A stretch of 64,000 bases of DNA from JBCCXL01 sp039191605 (GTDB taxonomy: Bacteria; Acidobacteriota; Thermoanaerobaculia; Multivoradales; JAHZIX01): positions 40,826 through 104,825 of the forward strand of contig JBCCXL010000023.1 of NCBI GenBank assembly GCA_039191605.1. Direction: 5' to 3'. A program made the position numbers and the translations under genes. The notes under the pieces are model-generated. The model saw nothing but the letters and a program-made list of their open reading frames with translations, had not been told where the DNA came from and did no database searches. Shown here one piece after another: positions 34,598 through 42,183 of this stretch. Position 1 is the first letter of the stretch. Every line of letters starts with the position of its first letter.

Positions 34598-36547
34598 CTA
34601 CTCGCTGCGCTTGAGAATGCGATAGATCGTAGACCGGGCGATGCCGAGCCGGCGGGCGGCGGCGCTGATGTTGCCGCTAGCCTGCTGGACGGCGCGGCGT
34701 ACCGCCTCGACTTCGAGTCGGGCGAGGGAGCTGGATTCCGGGGCTGGGAGCGAGGCCGTCGCCTGCTGGAGATCCGGCGGTAAGTGCTGGATGTCCAGCT
34801 CGGCGGCTCCGGCGCCCAGCAGCTGGACCACCTCGAGGACGGACTTCAGCTCGCGGACGTTGCCGGGCCAGGGGTAGCTCTCGATCCAGCGGGCGAGGGC
34901 GGGGGAGAAGGGAGCCTCGTCGGCCTCGAGGAGATGTTCGGCGAGGGCGAGTCGGTCGCTGCGCTCCCGCAGCGCAGGCAGGGACAGGGTGACGCTGCGC
35001 AGGCGGTAGTAGAGGTCCTTGCGAAAGGCGCCGCTCTCCACCAGTCGGGGAAGGTCGCGACAGGTGGCGCAGACGATGCGGGCGTCGGTGTGGCGCTCTT
35101 TGGTCTCGCCGACTCGGTGGTAGCGCCCGTCCTCCAGCACCCGCAGCAGGGCGGTCTGCATCCTCGGCGGCATCTCCGCCACTTCGTCGAGGAAGAGGGT
35201 GCCGCCGTCCGCCGCCGCCAGCAGGCCGTCCCGGCCGCGGCCGCCGGCGCCGGTGAAGGCTCCCGGTGCGTAGCCGAAGAGCTCGCTTTCCAGCAGCTCG
35301 GGGCTGAAGGAGCCGCAGTTGACGGGGACGAAGGGCCCCGGGCCCCGGGGGCTGCATTGATGGATCGCCCGGGCAAAGAGCTCCTTGCCGGAGCCGGTCT
35401 CCGAGAGCAGCATGATTGCCAGATCGCTGACGGCGACTTTCTTGGCGAAGTGGACGGCGGCGAGAAGGGCGGGGTCCTGCGCGAAGATGGCGTCGAAGGA
35501 GCGAGTGAAGGATCTCTCGGCGTTGGGAGCTCGGGGGAAGGAAGCCCGAAGGGAGGAGCTCCCTCCGGCATCGGAGGAGAGCGTCGTTCGTGCGGCTAGA
35601 GGCTCGCCGTACACCACCGCCGCCAGCAGGCGTCCGCTGGGGTCCAGTACCGGCTCTACCTTCAGCCGCAGCGCTGCACGCCCAGCAAGGCGGGCTTCCA
35701 GCTCGCCGCCGGAGGCGAGGGCTTCTGCGGCGAGAGTCTGCCAATCGCTGCCGAGGTGCTCTTCCGCGGCGAGGGGGAGGGAGGTTTCACCGAGCCACTG
35801 CCTTGCGGCGGCATTACAGCGCACGATGGCGCCGCCGGGCTCCACCACTAGGCCCGGGCTCGGCAGCTTGTCCAGCAGGGCTTCCACGGTGCGGCGGGCG
35901 GCGGCTCCGGCTCCGGCCCAGGCCTGGGCGCGCAGCACCAGCTCCAGCACCCGGGCGGCGGCGGCCACGGTGCCCGCCAGGGCGGGGTCGGCGTTCTCCT
36001 GGAGGGAGGTGGCGTCCAGAATTCCCACCAGGGAGCCGTCGGGTCCGAACACCGGGGAGGCGTAGCACACCAGTCCGTGGTAGCGCTGGCCCCAATGACC
36101 GGCCCCTTCGACGGTGACCGACGAACGCTCCGCCAGCGCCGTGCCGATGGCGTTGGTGCCGCGGAAGGATTCGGACCAATGAGCCCCCGGGATTAGGTAC
36201 AAGGAGCGGGCGGTGTCTTCGAAGTCCCCACCGCCGGCGGAGTGGGTGATTACCCCGTCGCGATCCGCCAGCAGCAGGATGTGGTCTCTCTGGCCGAAGG
36301 CCTTCGCCGCCTGCTGCAGCGCCTGGGCGCCGTCGGTGAGCAGCGGTTCGCAGCGCTCTCGATGCCCCTGGAGCTCGGTGGCGCTGAGCACCAGCTCGCC
36401 GGGGCGAGTGCCGGAGCTCGGCGCGCCGGCCTGCTCCGAGCGTCCCCACGCCCGCAGCAGCGCCTCATCTTCGAGGCGCTGGGGCAGCTGCGACGATTGA
36501 TAGCGAGACCACGTCTCGTAGGAGGTGGCGAGTCGTAGGGTGGACAC
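34598..36547 (-). CDS. Sigma-54-dependent activator, AcoR type
   Basis: About 649 residues from a GTG at 36547. An in-frame ATG at 36616 is possible, but it sits inside a perfect palindrome that looks like this protein's operator. Domains: N-terminal GAF-like sensor (about residues 50-200), a PAS-like segment (PSPGLVVEPGGAIVRCNAAA), an AAA+ domain with SETGSGKELFARAIHQ (Walker A), the sigma-54-contacting GAFTGA, GGTLFLDEVAEMPP (Walker B) and RKDLYYRL, and a Fis-type HTH (ASGNISAAARRLGIARSTIY). No receiver domain is present, so it responds to a ligand. Members of this type control alcohol or acetoin catabolism and the divergent aldehyde dehydrogenase is the obvious target. Confidence 0.9.
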   Translation of the reverse strand: MSTLRLATSYETWSRYQSSQLPQRLEDEALLRAWGRSEQAGAPSSGTRPGELVLSATELQGHRERCEPLLTDGAQALQQAAKAFGQRDHILLLADRDGVITHSAGGGDFEDTARSLYLIPGAHWSESFRGTNAIGTALAERSSVTVEGAGHWGQRYHGLVCYASPVFGPDGSLVGILDATSLQENADPALAGTVAAAARVLELVLRAQAWAGAGAAARRTVEALLDKLPSPGLVVEPGGAIVRCNAAARQWLGETSLPLAAEEHLGSDWQTLAAEALASGGELEARLAGRAALRLKVEPVLDPSGRLLAAVVYGEPLAARTTLSSDAGGSSSLRASFPRAPNAERSFTRSFDAIFAQDPALLAAVHFAKKVAVSDLAIMLLSETGSGKELFARAIHQCSPRGPGPFVPVNCGSFSPELLESELFGYAPGAFTGAGGRGRDGLLAAADGGTLFLDEVAEMPPRMQTALLRVLEDGRYHRVGETKERHTDARIVCATCRDLPRLVESGAFRKDLYYRLRSVTLSLPALRERSDRLALAEHLLEADEAPFSPALARWIESYPWPGNVRELKSVLEVVQLLGAGAAELDIQHLPPDLQQATASLPAPESSSLARLEVEAVRRAVQQASGNISAAARRLGIARSTIYRILKRSE

Positions 36548-36548
36548 C

Positions 36549-36562
36549 TGTTCAATGTAACA
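36549..36562. promoter_or_regulatory. Weaker second operator-like inverted repeat
   Basis: TGTT and AACA arms around a six-base spacer, 47 bases from the perfect palindrome. It may be a second, weaker activator site. Confidence 0.35.
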
Positions 36563-36608
36563 CTTTCGAAAGCGAAGGGTCGCAGCGCTGCCGGTCCTCC
36601 CTTCACGT

Positions 36609-36625
36609 TGTTGCATCTTGCAACA
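36609..36625. promoter_or_regulatory. Perfect palindrome, probable activator binding site
   Basis: TGTTGCA-TCT-TGCAACA, a perfect 7-bp inverted repeat with a 3-base spacer. It lies about 100 bases upstream of the -24 element at 36723, the normal distance for a sigma-54 enhancer, and beside the regulator gene. Palindromes of this kind are known targets of AcoR-type activators. Confidence 0.75.
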
Positions 36626-36720
36626 GTGTGTGGCGAACCATGACCCAGGTCACAACACCTCGATTCCCTTGAGGGAGCGAAAACTATGCTGAAACCAAGG
36701 GCCCGCTGAGGTTCAGGCCT

Positions 36721-36737
36721 TCGGCACGTGCCTTGCT
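36721..36737 (+). promoter_or_regulatory. Sigma-54 (-24/-12) promoter of the aldehyde dehydrogenase operon
   Basis: TCGGCACGTGCCTTGCT matches the consensus TGGCACG-N4-TTGCT at all but the first T. The GG (36723-36724) and GC (36735-36736) are exactly 12 bases apart. Transcription would start near 36748, about 60 bases before the gene. Confidence 0.8.
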
Positions 36738-36758
36738 CTTTTCTGTGTCGTTCCATCG

Positions 36759-36795
36759 ACGATCAAGCCATCAGCGATCAAGCTATCAATGCTCA
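36759..36795 (+). repeat. Imperfect 15-nt repeats in the leader
   Basis: CGATCAAGCCATCAG and CGATCAAGCTATCAA stand in tandem, followed by a decayed third copy. They fall in the presumed untranslated leader of the aldehyde dehydrogenase operon. Confidence 0.65.
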
Positions 36796-36807
36796 AGGGA
36801 GAGTCCG

Positions 36808-38328
36808 ATGCGCTACGCGAGTCCGAACACCGAAGGTTCTCTGGTGACCTATGCCAGCCGCTACCAAAACTTCATCGGTGGTGAGTGGGTAGCCCCGAAG
36901 AAGGGCAATTACTTCGAGAACATCAGCCCGGTGACCGGGCGGCCCTTCTGCGAGATTCCCCGCTCGACTTCGGAGGACATCGAGCTGGCGCTGGACGCCG
37001 CCCACGGGGCGAAGGCGGCCTGGGGAAGCACGGCGGCGGGGGATCGCTCGGCGATCCTGCTGAAGATCGCGGATCGCCTGGAAGAGAACCTCGAGGCCTT
37101 CGCCGTGTCCGAGACCTGGGACAACGGCAAGGCGGTGCGGGAGACCCTGGCGGCGGATCTGCCGCTGACCATCGATCACTTCCGCTACTTCGCCGGCTGC
37201 CTGCGGGCGGAGGAAGGCTCGATGGCGGAGCTGGATGCGCATACCGTCTCATACCACGTCAAGGAGCCGCTGGGCGTGGTGGGGCAGATCATCCCCTGGA
37301 ACTTCCCCCTGCTGATGGCCGCCTGGAAGCTGGCGCCGGCCCTCGCCGCCGGCAATGCGGTGGTGCTCAAGCCGGCGGAGCAGACCCCCGCCACGATCTT
37401 GCTTTTCGCCGAGCTGGTGGGCGACCTGCTGCCGCCGGGGGTGCTCAACATCGTCAACGGCTTCGGCGTCGAGGCGGGCAAGCCCCTGGCCTCCAGCCCG
37501 CGGGTGGCGAAGGTCGCCTTCACCGGGGAAACCGCCACCGGGCGACTGATCCTGCAATACGCCAGCGAGAACATCATTCCGGTCACGGTGGAGCTCGGCG
37601 GCAAGTCTCCCAACGTCTTCTTCGCCGACGTGATGGATCAGGACGACGCCTTCTTCGATAAATGCCTCGAGGGCTTCACGATGTTCGCCCTCAACCAGGG
37701 AGAGGTCTGCACCTGCCCGTCCCGCGCGCTGGTGGATCAATCGATCTACGACCGCTTCGTCGAGGCGGCCATCGCCCGCACCGAGCAGGTCAGCCCCGGC
37801 GATCCCCTACATACCGACACCAAGCTCGGTGCCCAGGCGAGCAACGATCAGCTGGAGAAGATCCTCTCCTACATCGACATCGGCAAGAAGGAGGGGGCGA
37901 AGATCCTCACCGGCGGCAACCGTGCTCGACTGGAGGGAGAGCTGGCGGAGGGCTATTACGTCGAGCCGACGATCTTCGAGGGGCACAACAAGATGCGGGT
38001 TTTCCAGGAGGAGATCTTCGGCCCCTGCGTCTCGGTGACCTCCTTCGACGGAGAGCAGAACGCCATCGATATTTCTAACGACACCCTCTATGGCCTCGGG
38101 GCCGGGCTGTGGACCCGCAGCGTGCACAAGGCCTACCGGGTGGCCCGCGCCATCGAGGCGGGGCGAGTGTGGACCAACTGCTACCATCTCTATCCAGCCC
38201 ATGCGGCCTTCGGCGGCTACAAGCATTCGGGCATCGGTCGGGAGACCCACAAGATGATGATGGACCACTATCAGCAGACCAAGAACATCCTCGTTTCCTA
38301 CGACGAGAACCCCATGGGCTTCTTCTGA
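36808..38328 (+). CDS. NAD-dependent aldehyde dehydrogenase
   Basis: 506 residues from the ATG at 36808, where the protein begins MRYASPNTEGSLVTYASRYQ, as in the ExaC/Ald group that oxidises acetaldehyde and related aldehydes. Motifs: IIPWNFPLLMAAWKLAPALA (NAD site), FTGETATGRLI, VTVELGGKSPNVFFADV (Glu base), LNQGEVCTCPSRALV (catalytic Cys), and EEIFGPCVSV. The C-terminus KHSGIGRETHKMMMDHYQQT is characteristic of this group. The sigma-54 promoter upstream and the divergent AcoR-type activator indicate inducible control. Confidence 0.95.
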   Translation: MRYASPNTEGSLVTYASRYQNFIGGEWVAPKKGNYFENISPVTGRPFCEIPRSTSEDIELALDAAHGAKAAWGSTAAGDRSAILLKIADRLEENLEAFAVSETWDNGKAVRETLAADLPLTIDHFRYFAGCLRAEEGSMAELDAHTVSYHVKEPLGVVGQIIPWNFPLLMAAWKLAPALAAGNAVVLKPAEQTPATILLFAELVGDLLPPGVLNIVNGFGVEAGKPLASSPRVAKVAFTGETATGRLILQYASENIIPVTVELGGKSPNVFFADVMDQDDAFFDKCLEGFTMFALNQGEVCTCPSRALVDQSIYDRFVEAAIARTEQVSPGDPLHTDTKLGAQASNDQLEKILSYIDIGKKEGAKILTGGNRARLEGELAEGYYVEPTIFEGHNKMRVFQEEIFGPCVSVTSFDGEQNAIDISNDTLYGLGAGLWTRSVHKAYRVARAIEAGRVWTNCYHLYPAHAAFGGYKHSGIGRETHKMMMDHYQQTKNILVSYDENPMGFF

Positions 38329-38329
38329 G

Positions 38330-38665
38330 ATGCCGGTATTCGCCACCGCGGAGGCGCTCGAGTGGATCGAGCGCCTCCGGGCGCTTCACGGGCCGCTGAT
38401 GTTCTTTCAGTCCGGCGGCTGCTGCGACGGCAGCGCGCCGATGTGCTGGCCCGATGGGGAGTTCAAGGTGGGGGAGCGGGACGTGCTGCTGGGCGAGGTG
38501 GGCGGGGCGAAGTTCTGGATCGGCGGCGACCAGCACGAGCTGTGGAAGCACACCGAGCTCACCCTCGACGTGGTGGCCGGTCGCGGCTCGGGCTTTTCCC
38601 TCGAGGCCCCGGAGGGGATTCGCTTCATTATTCGCTCGGATGTGTGCGAGGTGCCCCCCTCCTGA
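38330..38665 (+). CDS. DUF779 protein
   Basis: 111 residues, starting one base after the aldehyde dehydrogenase stop. It contains the DUF779 signatures GPLMFFQSGGCCDGSAPMCW and FWIGGDQHELWKHTEL, and a late Cys (SDVCEVPP). DUF779 genes are regularly found directly after ExaC-type aldehyde dehydrogenases. The conserved Cys/His/Asp residues suggest metal or redox chemistry, but no activity has been assigned with certainty. Confidence 0.93.
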   Translation: MPVFATAEALEWIERLRALHGPLMFFQSGGCCDGSAPMCWPDGEFKVGERDVLLGEVGGAKFWIGGDQHELWKHTELTLDVVAGRGSGFSLEAPEGIRFIIRSDVCEVPPS

Positions 38666-38673
38666 ACGCTGCG

Positions 38674-38718
38674 TCTCAGAGGTTGGCGTCTCAGAGGTTG
38701 GCGCCCCAGAGATTGGCG
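38674..38718 (+). repeat. Three 15-nt tandem repeats
   Basis: TCTCAGAGGTTGGCG twice and CCCCAGAGATTGGCG once, beginning nine bases after the DUF779 stop codon. Confidence 0.9.
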
Positions 38719-38803
38719 AAAATTAGGGCTGGAGGACAGAAAAGAGCGCGTGAGCAGGGAAGTCCTGGATTTCCCTGCTAGCGAATTTCTGCTTTTTCGT
38801 ATA

Positions 38804-39973
38804 ATGCCTCCTATGCCCTACTCTGAACCTTCCCCTGATCTACTGCTCCGAGACCGTGCCCTGGCTCATACTTCCTGTGGAGTGACCATCGCGGACGTTC
38901 GGCAGACCGACGTTCCACTGATTTACGTCAATGAGGCCTTCCTCAATATGACGGGATATCTCGAGGGCGATGTCCTCGGGAGAAATTGCCGCTTTCTGCA
39001 GGGCCAAGAGCGGGAACAGTCGGCCCGCGGGGAGCTCCGGCGGGCTTTGGAATCTGGCAGCGATTGTCGCGTGGTGCTGCGCAATTACCGCCAGGACGGG
39101 ACGGCTTTCTGGAACGAGCTCACGATGTCCCCGGTGCGCTCGGATGTCGGGACTTTGACCCACTTCATCGGCGTGCAGACGGTGGTGACGGAGCGGGAAG
39201 AGGCCTGGCGCGAGCGGGCGCGGCTGGTGTCGAGACTGCGAGAAGTCAATCGCCAGCTAGAGGATTTTGCCCATACCGTGTCCCATGATCTGCGGGCGCC
39301 GCTGCGAGCGATTCGCAACGCGGCGCAGATGCTGCAGCAGGATGTACCGGAGCTGGACGAGAAAGCTCAATACCTGATCGATGTACTGGTTCACCGAAGC
39401 CAGCGGCTCGGGCTCATGGTGAAGGGGATCTTGCAGTATTCCCAGGTCAGCCAAGACGAGCTGAACCTGCGTCCGGTGGCCATGGACCACCTGGTGGCGG
39501 ATGTTCTCGACCTCCTCGACCCGGGGTCTAGCTTCCGCATCGAGGTATCGGAGGATCTACCGACGATTAACGGAGATCCTTCACTACTCAGCCAAATTTT
39601 TCAGAATCTCATTGGCAACGCGCTGCAGCACCACCCTGGTCCCCAAGGTACAGTGACCGTGCGCTGGGGGGAGGAAGAGGGGCACTGGCGTTTCGAGGTC
39701 GAAGACGATGGCGCAGGAATCCCAGCGGATCAGCGCAGCGCGATCTTCAAAACCTTCACCACCGTTGGGGAGACGGAGTCTCACCGTGGAGCGGACGCTT
39801 CCCCCGATCTAGGACCTTCGGGTATGGGCCTCTCCATCGTGCGCCGGGCCGTCGAGCGGCTGGGCGGCGAAGTGGTGGTGGAAGATGGCGCTACGGGGGG
39901 AGCCCGCTTCTGCGTCCTCTTGCCTCAGCGTTCCGCTTCAGGGGCGGATGCGGCGCGCGCCGCGTCAAGTTGA
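38804..39973 (+). CDS. LOV-domain sensor histidine kinase (blue-light receptor)
   Basis: 389 residues. The N-terminal PAS domain is a LOV domain: YVNEAFLNMTGYLEGDVLGR then NCRFLQG, with the photoactive Cys that bonds flavin after blue-light capture, and NYRQDGTAFWNELTMSPV, whose Asn residues hold FMN. A short coiled linker (AWRERARLVSRLREVNRQLE) leads to a HisKA domain with DFAHTVSHDLRAPLRAIRNA (phospho-acceptor His) and a HATPase_c domain (FQNLIGNALQHH, DDGAGIP, GMGLSIVRRAVERLGG). No transmembrane segment, so a soluble sensor. No response regulator is adjacent; the partner must be elsewhere. Confidence 0.93.
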   Translation: MPPMPYSEPSPDLLLRDRALAHTSCGVTIADVRQTDVPLIYVNEAFLNMTGYLEGDVLGRNCRFLQGQEREQSARGELRRALESGSDCRVVLRNYRQDGTAFWNELTMSPVRSDVGTLTHFIGVQTVVTEREEAWRERARLVSRLREVNRQLEDFAHTVSHDLRAPLRAIRNAAQMLQQDVPELDEKAQYLIDVLVHRSQRLGLMVKGILQYSQVSQDELNLRPVAMDHLVADVLDLLDPGSSFRIEVSEDLPTINGDPSLLSQIFQNLIGNALQHHPGPQGTVTVRWGEEEGHWRFEVEDDGAGIPADQRSAIFKTFTTVGETESHRGADASPDLGPSGMGLSIVRRAVERLGGEVVVEDGATGGARFCVLLPQRSASGADAARAASS

Positions 39974-40158
39974 TCGAGTTGAGGGATCGAAGCTTCCTTT
40001 CCTGGTCGTCGAGTACTTCTCGGTAAGCGTTGCGATCTAGGGGAGCCGGTCTTGGCCTCGCGGCGGGATTCTGATCCCTCCTCTGGCGTCGACGGATTCC
40101 TCTTGGCCGTGGAGGGGGGGATCTCCCCGGTGAGAGGAGAACCCCTGCTTCACGGGCC

Positions 40159-42183
40159 TCAGGTGAACGGATGGGTCGTGAGGTTGTAGGCGTCGTCCGC
40201 CGGGACCCGGCCGAGGTAGCGCTTGGCGAGCTTGCGCAGGCGATCGGTAACCCGGAAGCGCCGTGCCCGCGAGCCGAACCAGAGCGGGTAGAGACCCGGG
40301 GTGATGGCCTTCACGCAGTGCAGGCCGCGTTCGGCGAGTTGCGGATGGGTGAGATCCTTGAGGTAGAGATCACCACCGATTTTCTGTACCTGTTCGCCGA
40401 GGATCTCCAGCAGCGCGGCGATCTCGTAGCGGGGGCGCAGAGGGATCAAAGCCTGCTCCTGAACCTCATCGATGCTCATCGGGGAGGCATCGTCGAAGCC
40501 TAGGAAGGCCTGAGCCTCGTAGGATTCGTCGAGGGCGTAGAGGGCGAAGTGATCCCGCGGGCCATGGATGTCTTCCGGCTTGCCCAGCAGCTCGCGGTAT
40601 TCCGCCCGCCGCTCCGGCGTGAGCTCCGGATGGAACCCGGCGATGTTCTTCACCACACCCTTGCAGGCTTCGAGCACCGAGACGTGACAGGCGGCGCCGT
40701 GGAAGCAGCGGGGACCGTCGCCACTCTGGCGATCGGCTACCGCGACGACCACCGGAATGCCGAGGTCATGGGTGATGTCGAAGAGATGGATCCGATAGTG
40801 CGGGTAGGCGAGCTCCCAGCGATAGCGCAGCACCTGGAAGTCCTCGTCCTGGATGGAGTCCAGATCGATGGCCCGGGCGGGGCGCTGCAGATACCACGTA
40901 GTCATGTAGGCATCGCGCTCGATGGCTTCCAGCAGGGCGAAGACCGCTGCTTCTTCGGGAGTGCCGCCGAGGGCACAGCCGTTGGTGGAGGGATGGATGA
41001 TCAGCGATTCTCCCTCCATCTCGTAGGTCTGGAACCAGACTTCCTGAGCCGGAGCGAGAATGCCGGAGTTGTCCTTCGAGTGGGTGCCGAGGGCCTTGTC
41101 CACCCAGGTCCAATAGAAGGGGATCTCGTCTCGGTAGACCGGCAGCACGTCTTCCGGGCAACCCTCCGCCTTGCCGTAGAACAGCGAGTAGGGGTCGAGG
41201 TTCTCGAGCTGGCGATCCTGTAGCTCTTCGCGGCTCGCATAGATCAGCTGGTTGGCTTCCGACGGGAAGCGGAAAGCGATCTGGTAGCGCTCCAGAGCTT
41301 CGTAGATGGAGGTCTTGCGGGCGTTCTCTCCGAGCACGCTCTTGCCGTAGCAGATCTCCTGCTGTCCGCCCCGACTCCAGGCCACGGTGGCGTGGGAGGT
41401 AGGGAAGGACATCGGATCTCTCAGGCTCTCCTGGCGGCGGACATAGCCCACGCCTTCGGAGAGCAGACCGTCCACCGACGGCGGGCTTCCGGCCCGTAGC
41501 TCGGGTCCTACCCACTGCTGCCGATATCCGGGTTGACCCCGCAGCTGGAAGCTGGGCTCCGGTAGCGGAGCGTCAAAGCGATGCTCGCTATCCGGGGTCA
41601 CCGGCCGCACGGTGTCTACTTCACGGGCGTGGAGAGGCACGGTGGAGTTGTGGATCTCTCCGGTGGAGAGGCTGATCTCGATCACCTGCCCGAGCTGCAA
41701 GCCAGCCCAGAGGGTCGGCAGGAGGTTCAGGGTGTCCAGGTCATAGAGGAATTGGTAGGACGTTTCGAGGCTGTGCTCCTTTAGCACCTGGAAGGGGCGC
41801 AGAGGATAGCCGTCGGTGATTCCCCACAGCACCGAGCGAATGCCTGCGCCGCTGGAGGTCGGGCCGTCGAAGAGGAAGACCCGGTGGAAGTCGAAGAGCA
41901 GAACCGACGGCGGAGCATCGCTGGGCCACGGGGGCTCCTGCTGGTCGTCCAATGCGGCGTAGAAGCCGAGCACGGTATCGACGTAGAGCGGAAGCGGGGG
42001 TCGGCGGCGATCGACGAGCTTGCGCAGGTGAGCGCGAAGCGCCTCGTTCTCGGGACCGTCGAAGCGTGGGGAGAAGCGCAGAGCGTGGGGATCTGCGGTC
42101 CAGGCAGGGCCGGCATCCGGCGGCCTGGCAGCGGCGAGCGAATCATGTTCGCTAGGGTTGGGGGTGAGGGGACGTTCAGACAT
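40159..42183 (-). CDS. YcaO-domain cyclodehydratase (first of two)
   Basis: 674 residues. The first 230 have no clear family match and could be a peptide-recognition or partner domain. The YcaO domain starts near HATVAWSRGGQQEICYGKSV, with EALERYQI and STNGCALGGTPEEAAVFALL-EAIERDAYMTTW supplying the Glu/Arg residues that bind ATP and Mg in this fold. The C-terminus ends THPFT, close to the HPF-type tail of azole-forming YcaO proteins. YcaO enzymes activate backbone amides with ATP so that Cys, Ser or Thr side chains cyclise to azolines. It is the last gene of the operon and overlaps the previous gene by eight bases. Confidence 0.88.
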   Translation of the reverse strand: MSERPLTPNPSEHDSLAAARPPDAGPAWTADPHALRFSPRFDGPENEALRAHLRKLVDRRRPPLPLYVDTVLGFYAALDDQQEPPWPSDAPPSVLLFDFHRVFLFDGPTSSGAGIRSVLWGITDGYPLRPFQVLKEHSLETSYQFLYDLDTLNLLPTLWAGLQLGQVIEISLSTGEIHNSTVPLHAREVDTVRPVTPDSEHRFDAPLPEPSFQLRGQPGYRQQWVGPELRAGSPPSVDGLLSEGVGYVRRQESLRDPMSFPTSHATVAWSRGGQQEICYGKSVLGENARKTSIYEALERYQIAFRFPSEANQLIYASREELQDRQLENLDPYSLFYGKAEGCPEDVLPVYRDEIPFYWTWVDKALGTHSKDNSGILAPAQEVWFQTYEMEGESLIIHPSTNGCALGGTPEEAAVFALLEAIERDAYMTTWYLQRPARAIDLDSIQDEDFQVLRYRWELAYPHYRIHLFDITHDLGIPVVVAVADRQSGDGPRCFHGAACHVSVLEACKGVVKNIAGFHPELTPERRAEYRELLGKPEDIHGPRDHFALYALDESYEAQAFLGFDDASPMSIDEVQEQALIPLRPRYEIAALLEILGEQVQKIGGDLYLKDLTHPQLAERGLHCVKAITPGLYPLWFGSRARRFRVTDRLRKLAKRYLGRVPADDAYNLTTHPFT

